In this document: in pieces, positions 43,871-59,629 of the stretch | Numbering within the stretch: the first letter of the stretch is position 1 | Layout: each line of letters opens with the position of its first letter | Source: Aplectana chamaeleonis | Taxonomy: Eukaryota > Nematoda > Chromadorea > Rhabditida > Cosmocercidae | Assembly (NCBI GenBank): GCA_029168955.1 | Contig: JAPDOI010000425.1 | Span: 312,501 to 376,500 of the forward strand | Direction: 5' to 3' | DNA length: 64,000 nucleotides | Program-made: the position numbers and the translations under genes | Notes under the pieces: model-generated | The model's database searches: none | What the model was told of the DNA's origin: nothing | The model's input: the letters and a program-made list of their open reading frames with translations, nothing else

Positions 43871-44690
43871 TCCAATCTCGGAGCGATTCGATAACATTAC
43901 GTTGGTAATTACCGATCGATATAGCGCAGTGCTTTGATCTATATTCAGAGCGTGCCATCGAGACGCAAGGCTATGTATGAATGTATGACCCGGGCCCCTC
44001 GAGTGATTGCCATATTGATTGGTCACTGCTTTCTATCAATATGGTAGTTCATCATAGGGCCGCGCCGCGTTGCCATCCAACACTGCTTGAGCCCTCAGCA
44101 GTGGAACCTATGCGCAACTGTATCCTCTGGTTCCAAGCCAGATTTACTCTGTTCCTTCGCGCGCTTGCGCGGAGCGAGGGTAGAGACAGCGAGAAATTGT
44201 GGGGAGATGAAGAAGCAGCGTACGCACGCAGACGCACGCGACGAACGGAAATAAATCACACTCGGAGACAGAGGATACTTCTAGGTATGTTGCATACAGA
44301 TAACATTGAGGCTAGAGACGTATTCCATCTTTGATAGGAACCTCGATAGATGTCAAATTTGTCCTGGACTATAATTCTGACAGGCGGTGTGACTAGTGGA
44401 ATCTGATTGTCCATTTGCCGAAAATCGTGGTCCGTTTCATACAGTTACAGCTACATAGAAAGCCGCGAAGCAGCTTGGTAGGAAAAGTAGTGAACGGGAA
44501 AACAGGATGGCTAAAGATCAAATGCTTTCACGTCCAATAGCTTCCTAAATGGCTGACATGGAGCGCAGCTTCCTAAATGGCTGACATGGACGATACAAAA
44601 AAAACTGAAATGCATAGATCAAACCGTGATCAATCCCGCCAAATGTTCACAGAAATTCACAAACAGTCGGCACGGATCACATTCACACTT
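43871..44690. other. Unassigned spacer
   Basis: A 22-bp direct repeat ('agcttcctaaatggctgaca') occurs at about 44538 and 44568. A 117-codon frame at 43981-44334 has no motif. Confidence 0.35.
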
Positions 44691-44787
44691 TGCGTTCCCT
44701 ATTGCGTGTTGGCGCAAATTCGGTGGGCATATGTTATAACTTACGTGCACCGAGTTTGCGCCAACACATCACAAGGAACTGTAGCTC
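44691..44787. repeat. Hairpin family R, copy 2
   Basis: 'gtgttggcgcaaattcggtg' pairs with 'gcaccgagtttgcgccaaca' around a loop with 'tatgttataac'. Outer arms also pair ('gcgttcc' with 'aggaact'). Confidence 0.7.
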
Positions 44788-45922
44788 ACCTCGGTGGATC
44801 GGGGACTTGGGGTGGTTTGTCGCGTCGAAGCAACGCGGTTTGGCCATTGGAGACATGACCGCCGGATTTCTCGTCCTCCTTCTTCGCCTGCTCGCATAAT
44901 TCTGTCGATTCGGTTCTCGTTAAGCGGCATCCCATATCATAATACGTCCAGGCACTACAAGATATCTGCATTACGTAGTAACACAATCACAAGGTATCCT
45001 GTGAATCGATGTATAAAAAAGTAGGCGCATTTGAATGCTGGGATGTAACGACCTCGTACATTCAATGCCCTTGCAAATTTCGCTTCGAGGACGAAAAAAC
45101 GTTTCCATCGATTTGGGCGACACCTTTCAAAAGGTTGATAATAGCACATAGGTGTGAATGACAATCATTAAATATTTACTACGAATAAGTTTAAGTACAT
45201 AGAACAGAGAAGGACTAAACACATATGTCGTAAACAGCAAGGGCTAAGGAAGGAAAGGTTACTATGTTCATGAAGTGCAGCAACATAGGCACATCATTCC
45301 TGTAGACGGCTCATAGTACACGAATCTGTTAGCAGTGATGATTACAAAACAGCAGAATCATTAGGGTATGACACATTCAGGAGCACGATGACGCACTGAC
45401 GACGACTGCGGCGACCACAACGATGGCCGAGCTCGGCCTCGCCTGGTCTGGTAGGGGGTGGGAAGCATGGCCAACGAGGACGAGCGATGCACACATGAGC
45501 GGCAGCCAACAAGAAAAGAGCGCCAGAAGCAGGAAGGATTCTTCGAAACCCACGATTAGACTACTAACATCAATTCACACCTCTTCCTTCCACTCTTCTG
45601 TGATTTATCCAAAATCTGATCCTAAATCAATTTGGAAAACTCCAATTAACCCGAGAACCCATCCAATGTTTAAAGTGCTAAATCCGAAATTTCGTAAAAT
45701 TGGTAAATTCAAAGAATGCTGGCTACTTCTGATGAAAACGGCATCGCTCAACCCTCACGATAGGAAATTTCAGATCCTGGAGATAAGTCATGAGTTTCTC
45801 TTATCGCAAATCACAGTTCCTGCCTTTCATACAGTCCCTTGCTTGGGGGATGGCCGATCTGCAAACTTCAGCAGGTAAAACGAGCAGTAGCGTCGCGGCG
45901 ATATCGACCAACAATGAAACAG
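44788..45922. other. Unassigned spacer
   Basis: A 151-codon plus frame (45423-45878) begins with a GC-rich stretch and runs into the P4 repeat flank. No motif, not called. Confidence 0.35.
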
Positions 45923-46043
45923 TGATCATACTTCCTGCAACCAACCGCAGCGACAGTGCATAGTGGGCATATCGATTTTTGCCTAGAATGGTGGCAAACA
46001 TTGCGTCGCGTCGTCCGTCGGTGGAAGTATGATCCCGGTCTAA
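45923..46043. mobile_element. P-family palindromic MITE, copy P4 (diverged)
   Basis: 'gtgatcatacttcctgcaac' at the left and 'gtggaagtatgatcccgg' at the right are inverted. The interior 'catatcgatttttgcc' and 'aaacattgcgtcgcgtcg' match P3. Confidence 0.6.
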
Positions 46044-46947
46044 TCTGCTGAGCTGACTCGTCTTGTCTTTTTCGGATGTCTCTGTGGTGTAATAAGTTTC
46101 TCCAATGTTAAAGGCACCATGCACTTTCGCATACACTTCCCAAAAGGTTGTTGCGATAGCAACATAAATGGGGTCGTACGGCTCCTAGACGACGCTCACG
46201 TCGTTGCAAGCGTCAAAAACGAGTCAAAATGACCAAACTTGAGCCATATTGAAATACCAGAACATGCAGTCACCGTTTTTCATTTTACAGTCCCCACCAC
46301 TCAATAAAGATTCGTCCAAATTTACTGCTCCAATACGGGCACTATGACTAGTATTTTATGCTTCCAACGACGTAAGAGTTTCAGTATAGCCCGTAAGAGT
46401 CTATTGACCTCGTTATCTCAATAACTAAGCTGTTAGATTCGCTATTTTAACCAAAAGTGTATGTTGCGGCGTAACTCGCCGATTTCACTTCAATACAAAA
46501 AAGCAATTCGCTATTTTTCTATTTGGTAAGTTTTTCTGTTAGTTTCCGAGAATACCAGCTCCAAACCTTCAATTTTGTCTTGAAATCGATACCATTTCAG
46601 AGCGTGTGAGCTGACTTTAGGGTTCTCCCTCTTCAGCAGCTCGGAAGTGAAGGAGGGAGAGGCAGCCCATGCAAAAATCTCGATGTCGCTTCTACGAATG
46701 AGTGGAATGTTTTTTTTTTCAAAATTACGAGAACCCCATTTATGTTTCAAAGAACAGAATGCCAAAAACCATCGAAAATCGGGCGATCGATAACCGAAAA
46801 TCGGCTCAATTGTTCTCTTTGTGGGTACTTCTGATATTCTTCTCATCTTCCGTTCTTTTAGCAGAAGTCGGAAATCGGAGGGTCAAAACCCATTAGAACT
46901 CACGATGTCAGAAAACGATAATTGCAGTTCCATCCATCCCTGGTCGC
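46044..46947. other. Unassigned spacer
   Basis: A 111-codon minus frame (46511-46846) shows no motif. AT-rich. Confidence 0.3.
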
Positions 46948-47151
46948 ATGAGCTTCCAGAGAGCTGGCATTCGCGCAACATTAGGGCAGGTTCTCTGGAC
47001 GAGCGCCCAAAGAAGTTACGGCATCTGGCATAGGGTTGGAACGGATGTGAAAAGAGATGACGATTCAGGCGATCTTTGGGAATATGCAGTTGAATTGGTA
47101 CGACTAATGTCAAAGGGTGAACTTGGCCGCCACACAGACAAAAATGATTAA
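46948..47151 (+). CDS. Candidate terminal exon, up to 67 codons
   Basis: The frame is open to TAA at 47149-47151 and reads ...WTSAQRSYGIWHRVGTDV, then a D-rich stretch, then LWEYAVELVRLMSKGELG. This varied, charged composition looks coding. The formal ATG at 46948 is probably not the true start; 'gagcttccag' (ending near 46957) or 'cattagggcag' (ending near 46988) could be acceptors. No family recognised and no upstream exon found. Confidence 0.35.
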   Translation: MSFQRAGIRATLGQVLWTSAQRSYGIWHRVGTDVKRDDDSGDLWEYAVELVRLMSKGELGRHTDKND

Positions 47152-47457
47152 ATGCAAAGTTTATGACACAAAAAAGTGTTGGATTTGCGGCGGAACTGGG
47201 GAGATAAGTAGATAATGCTTGCAACAGCTGTGTTGTAAAAACAGCGAAAACCTAGCAGCATCATTGGGAGTAAGATCACTTTGAATTGAAGCCGCTGGAA
47301 CAGTTGTCCGCTGCAAGGGAATTAATGCTCCGAACACGACAAATGCCTGGACCTCCGCTTTCACCTACCGAGTCCAACGGAACGGCGCGTCCCTCTGAGG
47401 TCACCACCAGCGCTGGAAACCTTTTTCTCATTTCTCAGGCTCGCTTCCACAAATGAA
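47152..47457. other. Unassigned spacer
   Basis: Possible 3' flank of the preceding exon. Nothing else seen. Confidence 0.3.
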
Positions 47458-48070
47458 AGGCAGTGTCCACTATAAATTTCGCCTTCGTTTCTTTCGCCGG
47501 AAATCGAATTCTCGGGGTCAAATTGAAGCAACAAACTCGAAGGAACGAGCAAAAATGAGCCCGGAAAAGCCCTATAGGGCCCCTATGCCCGCTCGCGCTA
47601 AGCCTTCCCTCTCGCGCTCGAGTTTTCCGTGAACGAGTTTGCTCCATTTCATTGAACTTTAGGATTAGAGCGCGAGCGCGGATGAATTTTAGCAGTAAGG
47701 CGCGCTTGGAACTACTGCAATTTTTCTTTTTTTTTACATTTCTTCTAATGTTGCGTAGCTTCTTTTCTTGCACATTAGTCTCCTTTTCACTATTTTACTT
47801 TCACTCGCTATTAAATATATTGGCGATAAAAATAATGCATTCATTTGTACGAAAATTGCGGTACGTAGAAATCAGATTGACGTCGTAGTTCTGCTCATGT
47901 CCACGCAACTCATCCAACATCAGATTCTCCCTTCAAAGAATGAGACTATCATCTGAGCCTTTCCGTCGTTTTTCTTTCTGGGGTTCTTTCTTCACTAATG
48001 GCACAATCAGGTGCCAAATCTTCTATTTCAGTTGGAAACTGGGGAACGATCCTTATCGTGGACACTGCCT
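47458..48070. mobile_element. K MITE, ~613 bp
   Basis: The ends AGGCAGTGTCCACTATAA and (reversed) AGGCAGTGTCCACGATAA resemble the A/B families but the body differs. The right TTAA is split by the P3 insertion (TTA-P3-TTAA). On the left the flank is TGAA. Confidence 0.7.
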
Positions 48071-48073
48071 TTA

Positions 48074-48197
48074 GGCCGAGATCATACCTCCCGCGACCAA
48101 CGACTGTGACTATGCACATCAGACATATCGATTTTCGGTCGATGTGTATGGTAAACATTGCGTCGCGTCGCTCGTCGCTAGAAGTATGATCCCGGCC
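48074..48197. mobile_element. P-family palindromic MITE, copy P3, 124 bp, inside the TTAA of K
   Basis: It starts GGCCGAGATCATACCTCC and ends 'agaagtatgatcccggcc', flanked by TTA at 48071-48073 and 48198-48200. Removing it and one TTA restores '...actgcct TTAA cttcg', the expected right flank of K. A TTA duplication and GGCC ends fit PIF/Harbinger-type mobilisation. Confidence 0.8.
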
Positions 48198-48200
48198 TTA

Positions 48201-49180
48201 ACTTCGCGTACCTCGACAGTGGGTTTTTTTAAAGTTTGACTAAAAAGTTAAAGCGGCTGAAAGTGAGAACCCTCTACCAGATTTCACAGGCCATCCGAGC
48301 GCCAATGGAAAAATAAGAAATTAATTGATCATTGAATCATGTACATGATACTGACCAGCGACGGGACCTCCAGCCGTTTTGAAGGGCCAAGTACTTGAAC
48401 TTGGGTAATTAAACCGACGACGATACCGATAGACATCTGAGTCTGTGAGTACTACATGTCACATGTAAGTCAAGTTGCACAGTATAATATACTAGCTACA
48501 TACATACGTTGAAGGTCACACGCAACTTGAAGTTGTATAAATAAGCCGCAGGTAACTTGTTTGGAGCCCTTAATTCGCATGTAACTTGATCAGAAATCCT
48601 GAGTAGTAGTGAATATCACGGTTTTCTACTCCGACAATTCTCCAGTGCTAAGGAACAAGTTACCTATGCGTGAGTCACATACATGCTTCATGGATCTAAC
48701 TGCATTTAAGTTGGAAGTAACTCATTTATATCAATATTTTGTGTTGAATGCTAACTTTGAACACACGTGCAACATAAAATAAAGGAGACGACAAACTATG
48801 TTCATACTTGCGAGATGAAAACTTGTTCGAAAGCTTTAACCGAGTTATTAAAAAGTTTATCAGTGTCAAAAAACTTCTCAACCTTTAAAATAAAGCTTTA
48901 CACAACTTACTGCGTTCATAACGCAAAAGACTCGTTCCGCCAAATAATTTATTTTACCTGGAAGTTCGAAGTCCACATACTATGCGAAATAGTGGGGAAA
49001 ACAAGTTACTTGGACATACATAAATGGAGTCCTTTGCCTGAATGTTTCGAGCAATTTTCCCAAACGTCAAAAGCAACTTGTCCCCCAGTTCCTGTTTATG
49101 TATTACAAGAGTGTAGTACATACAGATCTATGCATACTTGAGCTTTTTGGGAACAATTTTCGTTCTGAACATTGCCTTTG
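48201..49180. other. AT-rich region with many AACTTG/CAAGTTAC words
   Basis: At least eight 'caagtta', 'taacttg' or 'caacttg' words in both orientations lie between 48425 and 49085. A 124-codon plus frame (48767-49141) overlaps them without a motif. The region ends with 'gaacattgcct' plus TTGA, a degraded MITE terminus. Confidence 0.4.
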
Positions 49181-50635
49181 AAGAAGGTTCCCCCTATACA
49201 AACGTAGTCGCAACACTAATAATCCCGAAGGGATAAGATGACGATGGCGGTTAGGAAAAACCTCCGCCATGGGAAACCGACGGGAAACGAGCTTTTATCG
49301 GAGGTGAATTAGTGACCCAGCTGAGAAAGCAGTCTCCTTTCTTTTTTTCTCTCTGAGAAGACTTGATAGATGTGCGGTTGTCATAAGCAAAAGCAGGCTC
49401 CCCATGCTGCTGCAGACATCACTCTCAGCGATTCCCAGATGGGCAAAATTTTCAAAAATCCGAGTGGCCCGGGTAAAACTCTAAAAACCCCAAAAAAGGG
49501 TACGCATTCATGCTTCTCGATGAACAAACAAAATCTGCCGCCTTCGAAGAAGCTAATTAATGAGTGAAAGGGTGCCCAGCTGAACCCAGTCTTCCTCAGA
49601 GGATCATAAATCTCCCTCGAACTGCTTTTTCTGAGCTTCTTTGCGTCAGTTGGACCAGACGTCTCGTAAGAAAATCATCTATCAAAAGTTGTCTGGTCGA
49701 AACGTTTGCGATCAATTTAATTATTGCAGTACTTTGCTGGGTGCGTTGCCTTGTTCAAAGGTATAGGACGCCCCAAAATCTATTTCCTTTTGAATTTCAT
49801 GCCTGCCTTTGAGAGAACCACACACCGATCACAATGGTATGAGAAGAATCGCTCCAAACCCACTACAATCAGAGGTATGGCCCCACAAAAATTATGAATT
49901 CGAACGGCGAGAAGGTCGCGGACGAGTTGTCTCGGGACTGTATTTTCACGTCATTCACACCCATCGCACTATATCAGATCAAAGTATAAAGCTAGGCTGA
50001 CAATAATCGGAAGAACAGACGTTTTGATTGAAATCCATCGCGCATACCGTCCCAATAAAGATCGAAAAGTCGTTGAGGGCGTGGCCTACTTTTTTAGGGG
50101 GCGTGGTCGACTTTTTCCTTGCATTTCCTCGCTTATTTGAGAGAACTGAGATTGCGCGCTTGACAGGGTTGCTAAACACGGCGGCCTGACTACATTATCA
50201 AACTTACACCTGATGTTGGAGTGCCTTTGAAATGCCCATATTTTGAGGACGAAAATTTGGTGGACGAGCTGTCTCAGATCTGTATTCCTCCTCATTGGCA
50301 GTCGTTGAGCGATAGCTAACCACGATGACAGAAACCGGCAAAGCAGTGAAAATCGAAAAGCGGTCGAGCATCTTCCATCCATGTAGCCGCTACTGAGTTC
50401 AAAAACCATGAAAGGGGCGTGGCCAGTGGTGGTGACCGAGAGGGTCCGGCACGTGGCCACCTATATCTCGTTTATTTGAAGGGATTGGCATCTCACAAGG
50501 GTAAGTGTTACAGAGGAGGGGTCGACTACCGAACTGCATGAAAATCTCGAAACTCATTTCTGAGGATGGCATGAGCTCCAAGTGCGCTCCGATTTACGAA
50601 TAAAGTAACATCGGCATGGATTTTAATGAGACTTT
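49181..50635. other. Spacer and diverged D-like repeats
   Basis: Bases 49806-50100 and 50220-50540 carry D/I-family words ('gtcgcggacgagttgtctcg', 'gtggacgagctgtctcag', 'aaaggggcgtggccag', 'gtggccacctatatctcg') but are much degraded. Frames at 49370-49567 and 50086-50460 are not supported as genes. Confidence 0.45.
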
Positions 50636-50725
50636 GTGTCCCCCCACAGGATGTTGGCGCAAACTCGGTGCACCTGTGTTATAACATATGGCACCGACTT
50701 TGCGCCAACCTCCAACAGAGAACGC
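50636..50725. repeat. Hairpin family R, copy 3
   Basis: 'atgttggcgcaaactcggtg' pairs with 'caccgactttgcgccaacct' around a loop containing 'tgttataaca'. Confidence 0.7.
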
Positions 50726-51044
50726 CAAGTCTCATTAGGATCAATGTTGACGTTATCAAAACTGCAGCATAAATCAATAGATTGGATAATCAAAGCTGTC
50801 TTCTATTCAGCTATAATGAGCGATTGAGAAATTCGTTCAAATACTCCAATAAATATTGGAATTTTCGAACGATTTTCGAATAATTCACGAACAACAATGA
50901 ACAAATTTGCACATGGATGAATAATCGAAAGAGTGAGTGCGTAACGTTATTTCCGATCTGTTCCGATTTTAATTTCGGCTTAAGCCTGACGATAATTGCC
51001 TGAACACGTCATCAGAAACACCTCAAAAACACCAGTAAGACGTA
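50726..51044. other. Unassigned AT-rich spacer
   Basis: Several 'attcgaataat'-like words; nothing assigned. Confidence 0.3.
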
Positions 51045-51463
51045 ATTCATACTAACTAACGCCAGCGCGGCACGCGCCTGACGCGCTGGCGTGACGTAGG
51101 GCACGAATGGTCTAACGCCTTGCCCGCGTAGCACGCGCGTGGCGCCTGCTCCGCAATGGCGGCGACGGCCATCGAAACTTTCTCTTTCTTTTTACTTTCT
51201 CATTTTTTCATCATTTTCATTATTATTCCATCTCCAATTTCATATCTTTCCGTACTAATTAGTTCCAGTATTATCTTCCGCTACCATGATAGTGGACGCG
51301 TGTGCAAATTCAGCTTGCTTGGCAGAGTCAGACCGACTTTCATCCGCTCCGCCATGGCGTCGCCGCTGGAATGAGTATTCATAGTATCTGTAAGCGCGTC
51401 ACGCACGTAAGAAGTATTCTTACCCCCAACGCCAGGCCCAAGCTGGCGTTAAATAGTATGAAT
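51045..51463. mobile_element. MITE with ATTCATACTA...TAACGCCAGC ends, ~419 bp
   Basis: The left end 'attcatactaactaacgcca' and the reversed right end 'attcatactatttaacgcca' are inverted repeats of 22 bases with three differences. The GC-rich subterminal zones ('gccagcgcggcacgcgcctg') contrast with a T-rich centre. A 72-codon frame in the T-rich centre is not a gene. Confidence 0.65.
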
Positions 51464-53140
51464 AGCGCCTAAATTTAGTTTTTCTAACAAGTTGACCTCC
51501 GACAGATAAATCAGAACAGATCGGAAACAACGCTACGCACCCTGGGAAGATGTGCACTCGAAATTAAGCGGATAAACGGAAAACCGGTTATTTCGTCTTT
51601 CCGACTGAACCGAGCGATTTCCATTCCCGGGTGTAACAGATTTGAGCGAAAAAATAATAACTATTAGCTGTTATGGTTGTGCAAGGGTTTCACACGCTTC
51701 AAACAAGTTTCAAACTATCACTAGTCTCTGGATGGGGGGGGGAGAAGCCGAAACAAGGAGCGCGCGTGTCGAGCGTGAAACGTGGCCCCGTCTCAGGTAA
51801 AAAGTTATCGATAGCGCAAACCACTCATAGTTCCGTGGTCAACACTCTCCATTTCTTCTTCTTCAATTTCTTTATTTCTTTCCATTCCCTCTTTCATAAT
51901 ACATATGTTCATATGGTAATTCTTCTGAAGTTGTTCGTGTGTGAATTCTAGAAATATAGAGCGATTCAACTCAGAATGTACCATGAAGAGAAAAAATGTG
52001 CAACAACACTCAATGGGTAAATTAGAGAGTACTTCACGAACGATTGACATGAGTAAAAACAGAATAGAGGGGAAAGAACGCTAAAAGAGGGATGAGAAAG
52101 AGGAATTAGATATTGTTCATGAAATAAATTAGCGATGACCAATATCGATCGCTTTTCATCCGTAACGGGGCCACTCCACACGCTCGGCGCCCCTAGTTTC
52201 GACGCGGCTTTCCCCATCCAGAGATTGACCGTACTACTTTTTTCTTCGAGACTTTAAAGCTTGTAGTAGGAGTAAACGGAAACCATAAGGTTGTCACAAA
52301 AATGTTTTTTGCAGCCGTTTCTACGACAAAAGTTTGCGCTATCTTCAGAATGCTTTGATTATATTGTTTAAGTAGAATTATCGACGAACCAATAAGCTTG
52401 TAGCCGAATCTAGTATAAATCAATGCCTTGATCGAATCTAACTTTGAAGATTGCTCAGTGTGGCAAAAAGACCGATTTTCAAAAATCCTTTATCACCGGT
52501 GAATTATACGGACGTGAATGGGTCAACCGATAGCTTGGAAATGGAAACACTGAGCCAACGGCTAGCGATTATCGCAACGCGACCGCTCGCATTGAAACAT
52601 AAGGCCTCTTTTAGAGTTCGATCGCCGAGCGACGCGATTGGATGATAAACATGAGCATCGATCGGGATCGCGTCGCACGTCGATCTGCATTCAAAAAATG
52701 TCATCGCGGCGATCAGCGACCGCACTCTGAAAGAGGCCTTACTTCAGATCACTGCGATTTCTATCTGCATAATGGATCTCTCCTGTTTCGTTTTTGAATT
52801 TCGTGACACTGATTCTCCGAAACGTAAAAATTTTCTTTCATTTTTTTCTTCAAAGCCGAGTGATTGATAAATCAACTTTTTCTGAAAGCTAGATGTTTTG
52901 TTTTCCAGATTAATTGGAAAAATTCGGGTCCTGACTTGAAAGAAATGGTTTCCGAGTTCGTTACTTTTCGCATGCCCCCTACTCATTACCAGGGTCAAGC
53001 GATGTTGGAAATTTTCCAGAGAGGGGGGTCGCCACCGAACTTGAAAAAAATTGGGCGGGTCGCACCGTTGCAATTTTTCCATTAATTTTTTTTACGGTTT
53101 TACCTCAGCTTCACCACAGAATGTTTTTTACACAACCACG
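51464..53140. other. Unassigned spacer
   Basis: Contains G and A runs and several overlapping short frames (51673-51951, 52864-53085). 'ttttgttttccag' at 52897-52909 is a good acceptor-like word, but the following frame has no motif. No gene is supported. Confidence 0.35.
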
Positions 53141-53240
53141 AGTTGTTCAGATTTGTTTGTCAACCGCTGGTGACCTGAATACTCGTCAAAACTGCGATTG
53201 TCCAAATAACGAAAAATGGTTTTTGGGGGCGTTCCAGTGT
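53141..53240. repeat. ~80-bp repeat shared with 61440-61505
   Basis: 'tgtccaaataacgaaaaatg' and 'gtttttgggggcgttccagt' recur, slightly changed and inverted, at 61440-61505 next to the LINE fragment. Origin unknown. Confidence 0.5.
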
Positions 53241-53245
53241 CATAC

Positions 53246-57220
<3,975 letters not shown>

Positions 57221-57265
57221 ATATATATATATATATATTTATTTATTTATTTATTTATTTATATT
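57221..57265. repeat. (TA)n/(TTTA)n tract, right of the RTE
   Basis: Eighteen bases of TA followed by TTTA repeats. The same order, with a longer TA part, occurs at 59789-60015. Confidence 0.9.
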
Positions 57266-57427
57266 TATTTTGCACTCATGGTGCGCAATCGACATAGGAA
57301 AGCTACAAACAAAAAAAGTCGAGTACCGAATCAACCAAAGACAGCCACACAAATAAGAATCACAAAACAATCAATAAACAAAGAATGAACAGACCCGAAG
57401 ATCCAGAGCTGCACGTGCTTGAGCTGC
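57266..57427 (-). repeat. 3' end of a CR1-type LINE, duplicated copy
   Basis: Identical or nearly so to 60016-60166. Read on the minus strand it leads into (TAAA)n, consistent with a LINE 3' tail. It ends at 57421 and is followed by the start of the second unit. Confidence 0.65.
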
Positions 57428-57534
57428 ATCTCAGGAAAAAAATTAAAGAAAGAACCCAGGTAATGTAGTTTAATATAATCATTCAGTAGGTGCATCTTAT
57501 GTTTGAATGCCGCCTTCTAAAGGTGAAAACCAGG

Positions 57535-57542
57535 GCTGAAAG
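57535..57542. repeat. 8-bp target site duplication, left (GCTGAAAG)
   Basis: Matches 59630-59637 exactly. The uninterrupted site is present in unit 1 at about 53643-53650 (GCTGAAAG within 'cagggctgaaagtgcc'). Confidence 0.9.
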
Positions 57543-58074
57543 CAGGGCTGGGCACGCGTCCCGGGTAACCTTGGGGGGGTGCATATTAGACGTTGCAGAG
57601 AGGGCAAAGGGGGGTGCCTAAACCGAACACCAAAAAAAAGAACGAAGTGCATGTTCTGTCGAATTTAAGGAAAAAAATAATACGCACTATTCTTCTAATT
57701 TGTAATATCTTCTTCCCCGCTTTTTGAGTCGAACACTGAAAGAAATCAAAGTATTGATAGAGATGCAGGTTGTGTTCGCAATAATTCATAGTTGCTGTCA
57801 AAGTTTGTTTCGATGAAGGATTTAACACTACTCTGTTATCTTGTAGCAAGTAAGGATTGATGTGGTGTCATGTTTCTTTGATGCAGCGTTCATTGATTAC
57901 GCGGGTGGCTACCGATTCGAGGCAAAGATACTAAGACAGCGCCCAGGAAAACTATCATTCAAGTTCAAAAAAAAAATAGCGAACTGATGTATAGCCTAGG
58001 TCGCTCATTTTGAGCCGGTCGAAGCAAGGCTTATCGGGCTTATCATGTCAAAATCTTCTTATCACTGTTATACT

Positions 58075-58145
58075 TTGCAATGACCGACCGCTCCGCTGCT
58101 TGCTCTGCCCGGACTCATCCTAGCAGGCTAGGCTTTATTTCGACA
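58075..58145 (-). repeat. Conserved ~55-nt dispersed motif, copy 2
   Basis: Reverse complement reads 'aaataaagcctagcctgcta' then 'ggatgagtccgggcagagca' then 'ggagcggtcggtca', matching 34640-34705. The stem CCTAG/CTAGG is perfect here. Confidence 0.5.
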
Positions 58146-58363
58146 GTTTAACAGTACAGATAGCACAGTCAGCATCACAACTAGTCAATAGATTTTTATT
58201 CATGAGAATGTGACTTATGAAGAGAGCCAACTGTAAAAATTGAAGACTGCAAGTTACTATGAAAGAAGCGAATGACCGTTTTCTCCTCATTAAGAAGTAC
58301 CCTGAGCATAAGAACCCGAGTTTTATCCACCTTGAATGCCGTAATCTCTCATAGACTAGGTTA

Positions 58364-59141
58364 GCCGTGCGATCTGGTGTTTGTCCGCAGCTACACAACG
58401 CGCACTGGAGTGGACGCGCACGCAATATTAATTAAAAAATGTATTTTATTACAGAACGGGGAGGAGAAAATGATTGAAACTGGAGTGAATTGAAGCAGGC
58501 AGAAATAGGATTCTTTCAATGTTTACAGTATAGAAATTTAATGTAAACAAACTATGTTGGAGCGGAGTGAATTTTTCGGACGTGATAAGGTTCATTCAAA
58601 TGAACCTAGTTGATTAAAAACACCCATAAACATGAGAACTAAGAGCATTGCGAGAAAGATGAGAATCTGGCAAACATTTTAATAGCAATAGGTTTGATAT
58701 TCAATGTGATTTAAGGACCTTTGAACTCGTCCCGGTTTTGTCCCGGTTTTGTCCCGGTTTTCGGGGTAAAACCGGGACGAGATTTAAGGTCCTTAAATCC
58801 TATTAGAAACCGGTCCCATTGATGCTAAAATGTTTGCCAGATTCTCCTCTTTCTCACAATGTCCTTTGCTCTCAGTTTAATGCTAGTTTTGATCAACTAG
58901 GTTCGTTTGAATGAACCTTGTCACGGCTAAATATTCACACCCGCTCTAACTTTGTTTATTTACATTAAATTTCTAAAGTGGGTACATCCAGAATAGACTA
59001 CCTTTACCATCTTTCATTTCCTTCAGTTTCAATCCTTTTCTCCTCTCCGTTCTGTTATAAAATACATTTTTTATTAATATTGTGTGCGCGTCCATTCCCG
59101 TGTGCGCTGTGTAGCTGCGTACAAACAACGTATCGCACGGC
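58364..59141. repeat. 778-bp palindrome nested in the hAT element
   Basis: Outer ends GCCGTGCGAT/ATCGCACGGC, arms of ~355-380 bp with frequent mismatches. Landmarks are 'cgcgcacgcaatattaat', 'ggttcattcaaatgaacct' and 'atttaaggacctt'. The centre holds three 'gtcccggtttt' copies facing 'aaaaccgggac'. It could be a foldback element that inserted into the hAT copy. Copy 2 of the 55-nt dispersed motif lies just outside it (58075-58145). Confidence 0.75.
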
Positions 59142-59629
59142 AAGCCGATTTTAAGGGATTGCGGCATTCTAGGAGGGTAAAATTTGGGTTTTACTCCCTA
59201 CGAATCACATGAATCCTAACATTGTTCCACAACACAAAATAGTTCTGATTTCCACATCAGAACAATCAAACACAGAATTAACTAATCCTTCATAGGTTTA
59301 TGAAAGCATTCGACAGGAAACATTAGTTATCGCAATAGTAGTAGTTCCGTTGTTGGTAATTGTTCAATTGTTTTGTATTGAAAAATGCTTTATCTTTTGT
59401 AATAAGATCAGAAATTACACTACCCTTTTTGTTGCCATTTTCGGAATTTTCTCTATTCAGTGCTTTTTTTATATTCTTGTTTATCAAAATCAGGAAGTCA
59501 AGATCATGGCTGTTGAACTATTCCGAAAAATAGCCGATTTCGATTTCCCATAAGGGGGTGCCTAAAAATTACCGAGCTAAGGGGGGTGCATATTCAGAAT
59601 CGCCATGCCGGGACGTGTGCCCAGCCCTG

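Larger units (their letters stand above)
57543..59629. mobile_element. hAT-type non-autonomous element, 2087 bp
   Basis: The ends CAGGGCTGGGCACGCGTCCC and (reversed) CAGGGCTGGGCACACGTCCC are inverted repeats. They are flanked by the perfect 8-bp duplication GCTGAAAG, with the empty site visible in the paralogous unit. Eight-base duplications and CAGGG-type ends define hAT elements. No transposase frame is present (longest frames <100 codons). Both ends carry 'aaggggggtgc(atatt/ctaaa)' words in direct orientation. The middle is a separate 778-bp palindrome. Confidence 0.88.

Noticed and set aside
48767..49141. 124-codon plus-strand ORF
   Set aside because: AT-rich, overlaps the AACTTG word cluster, no motif.
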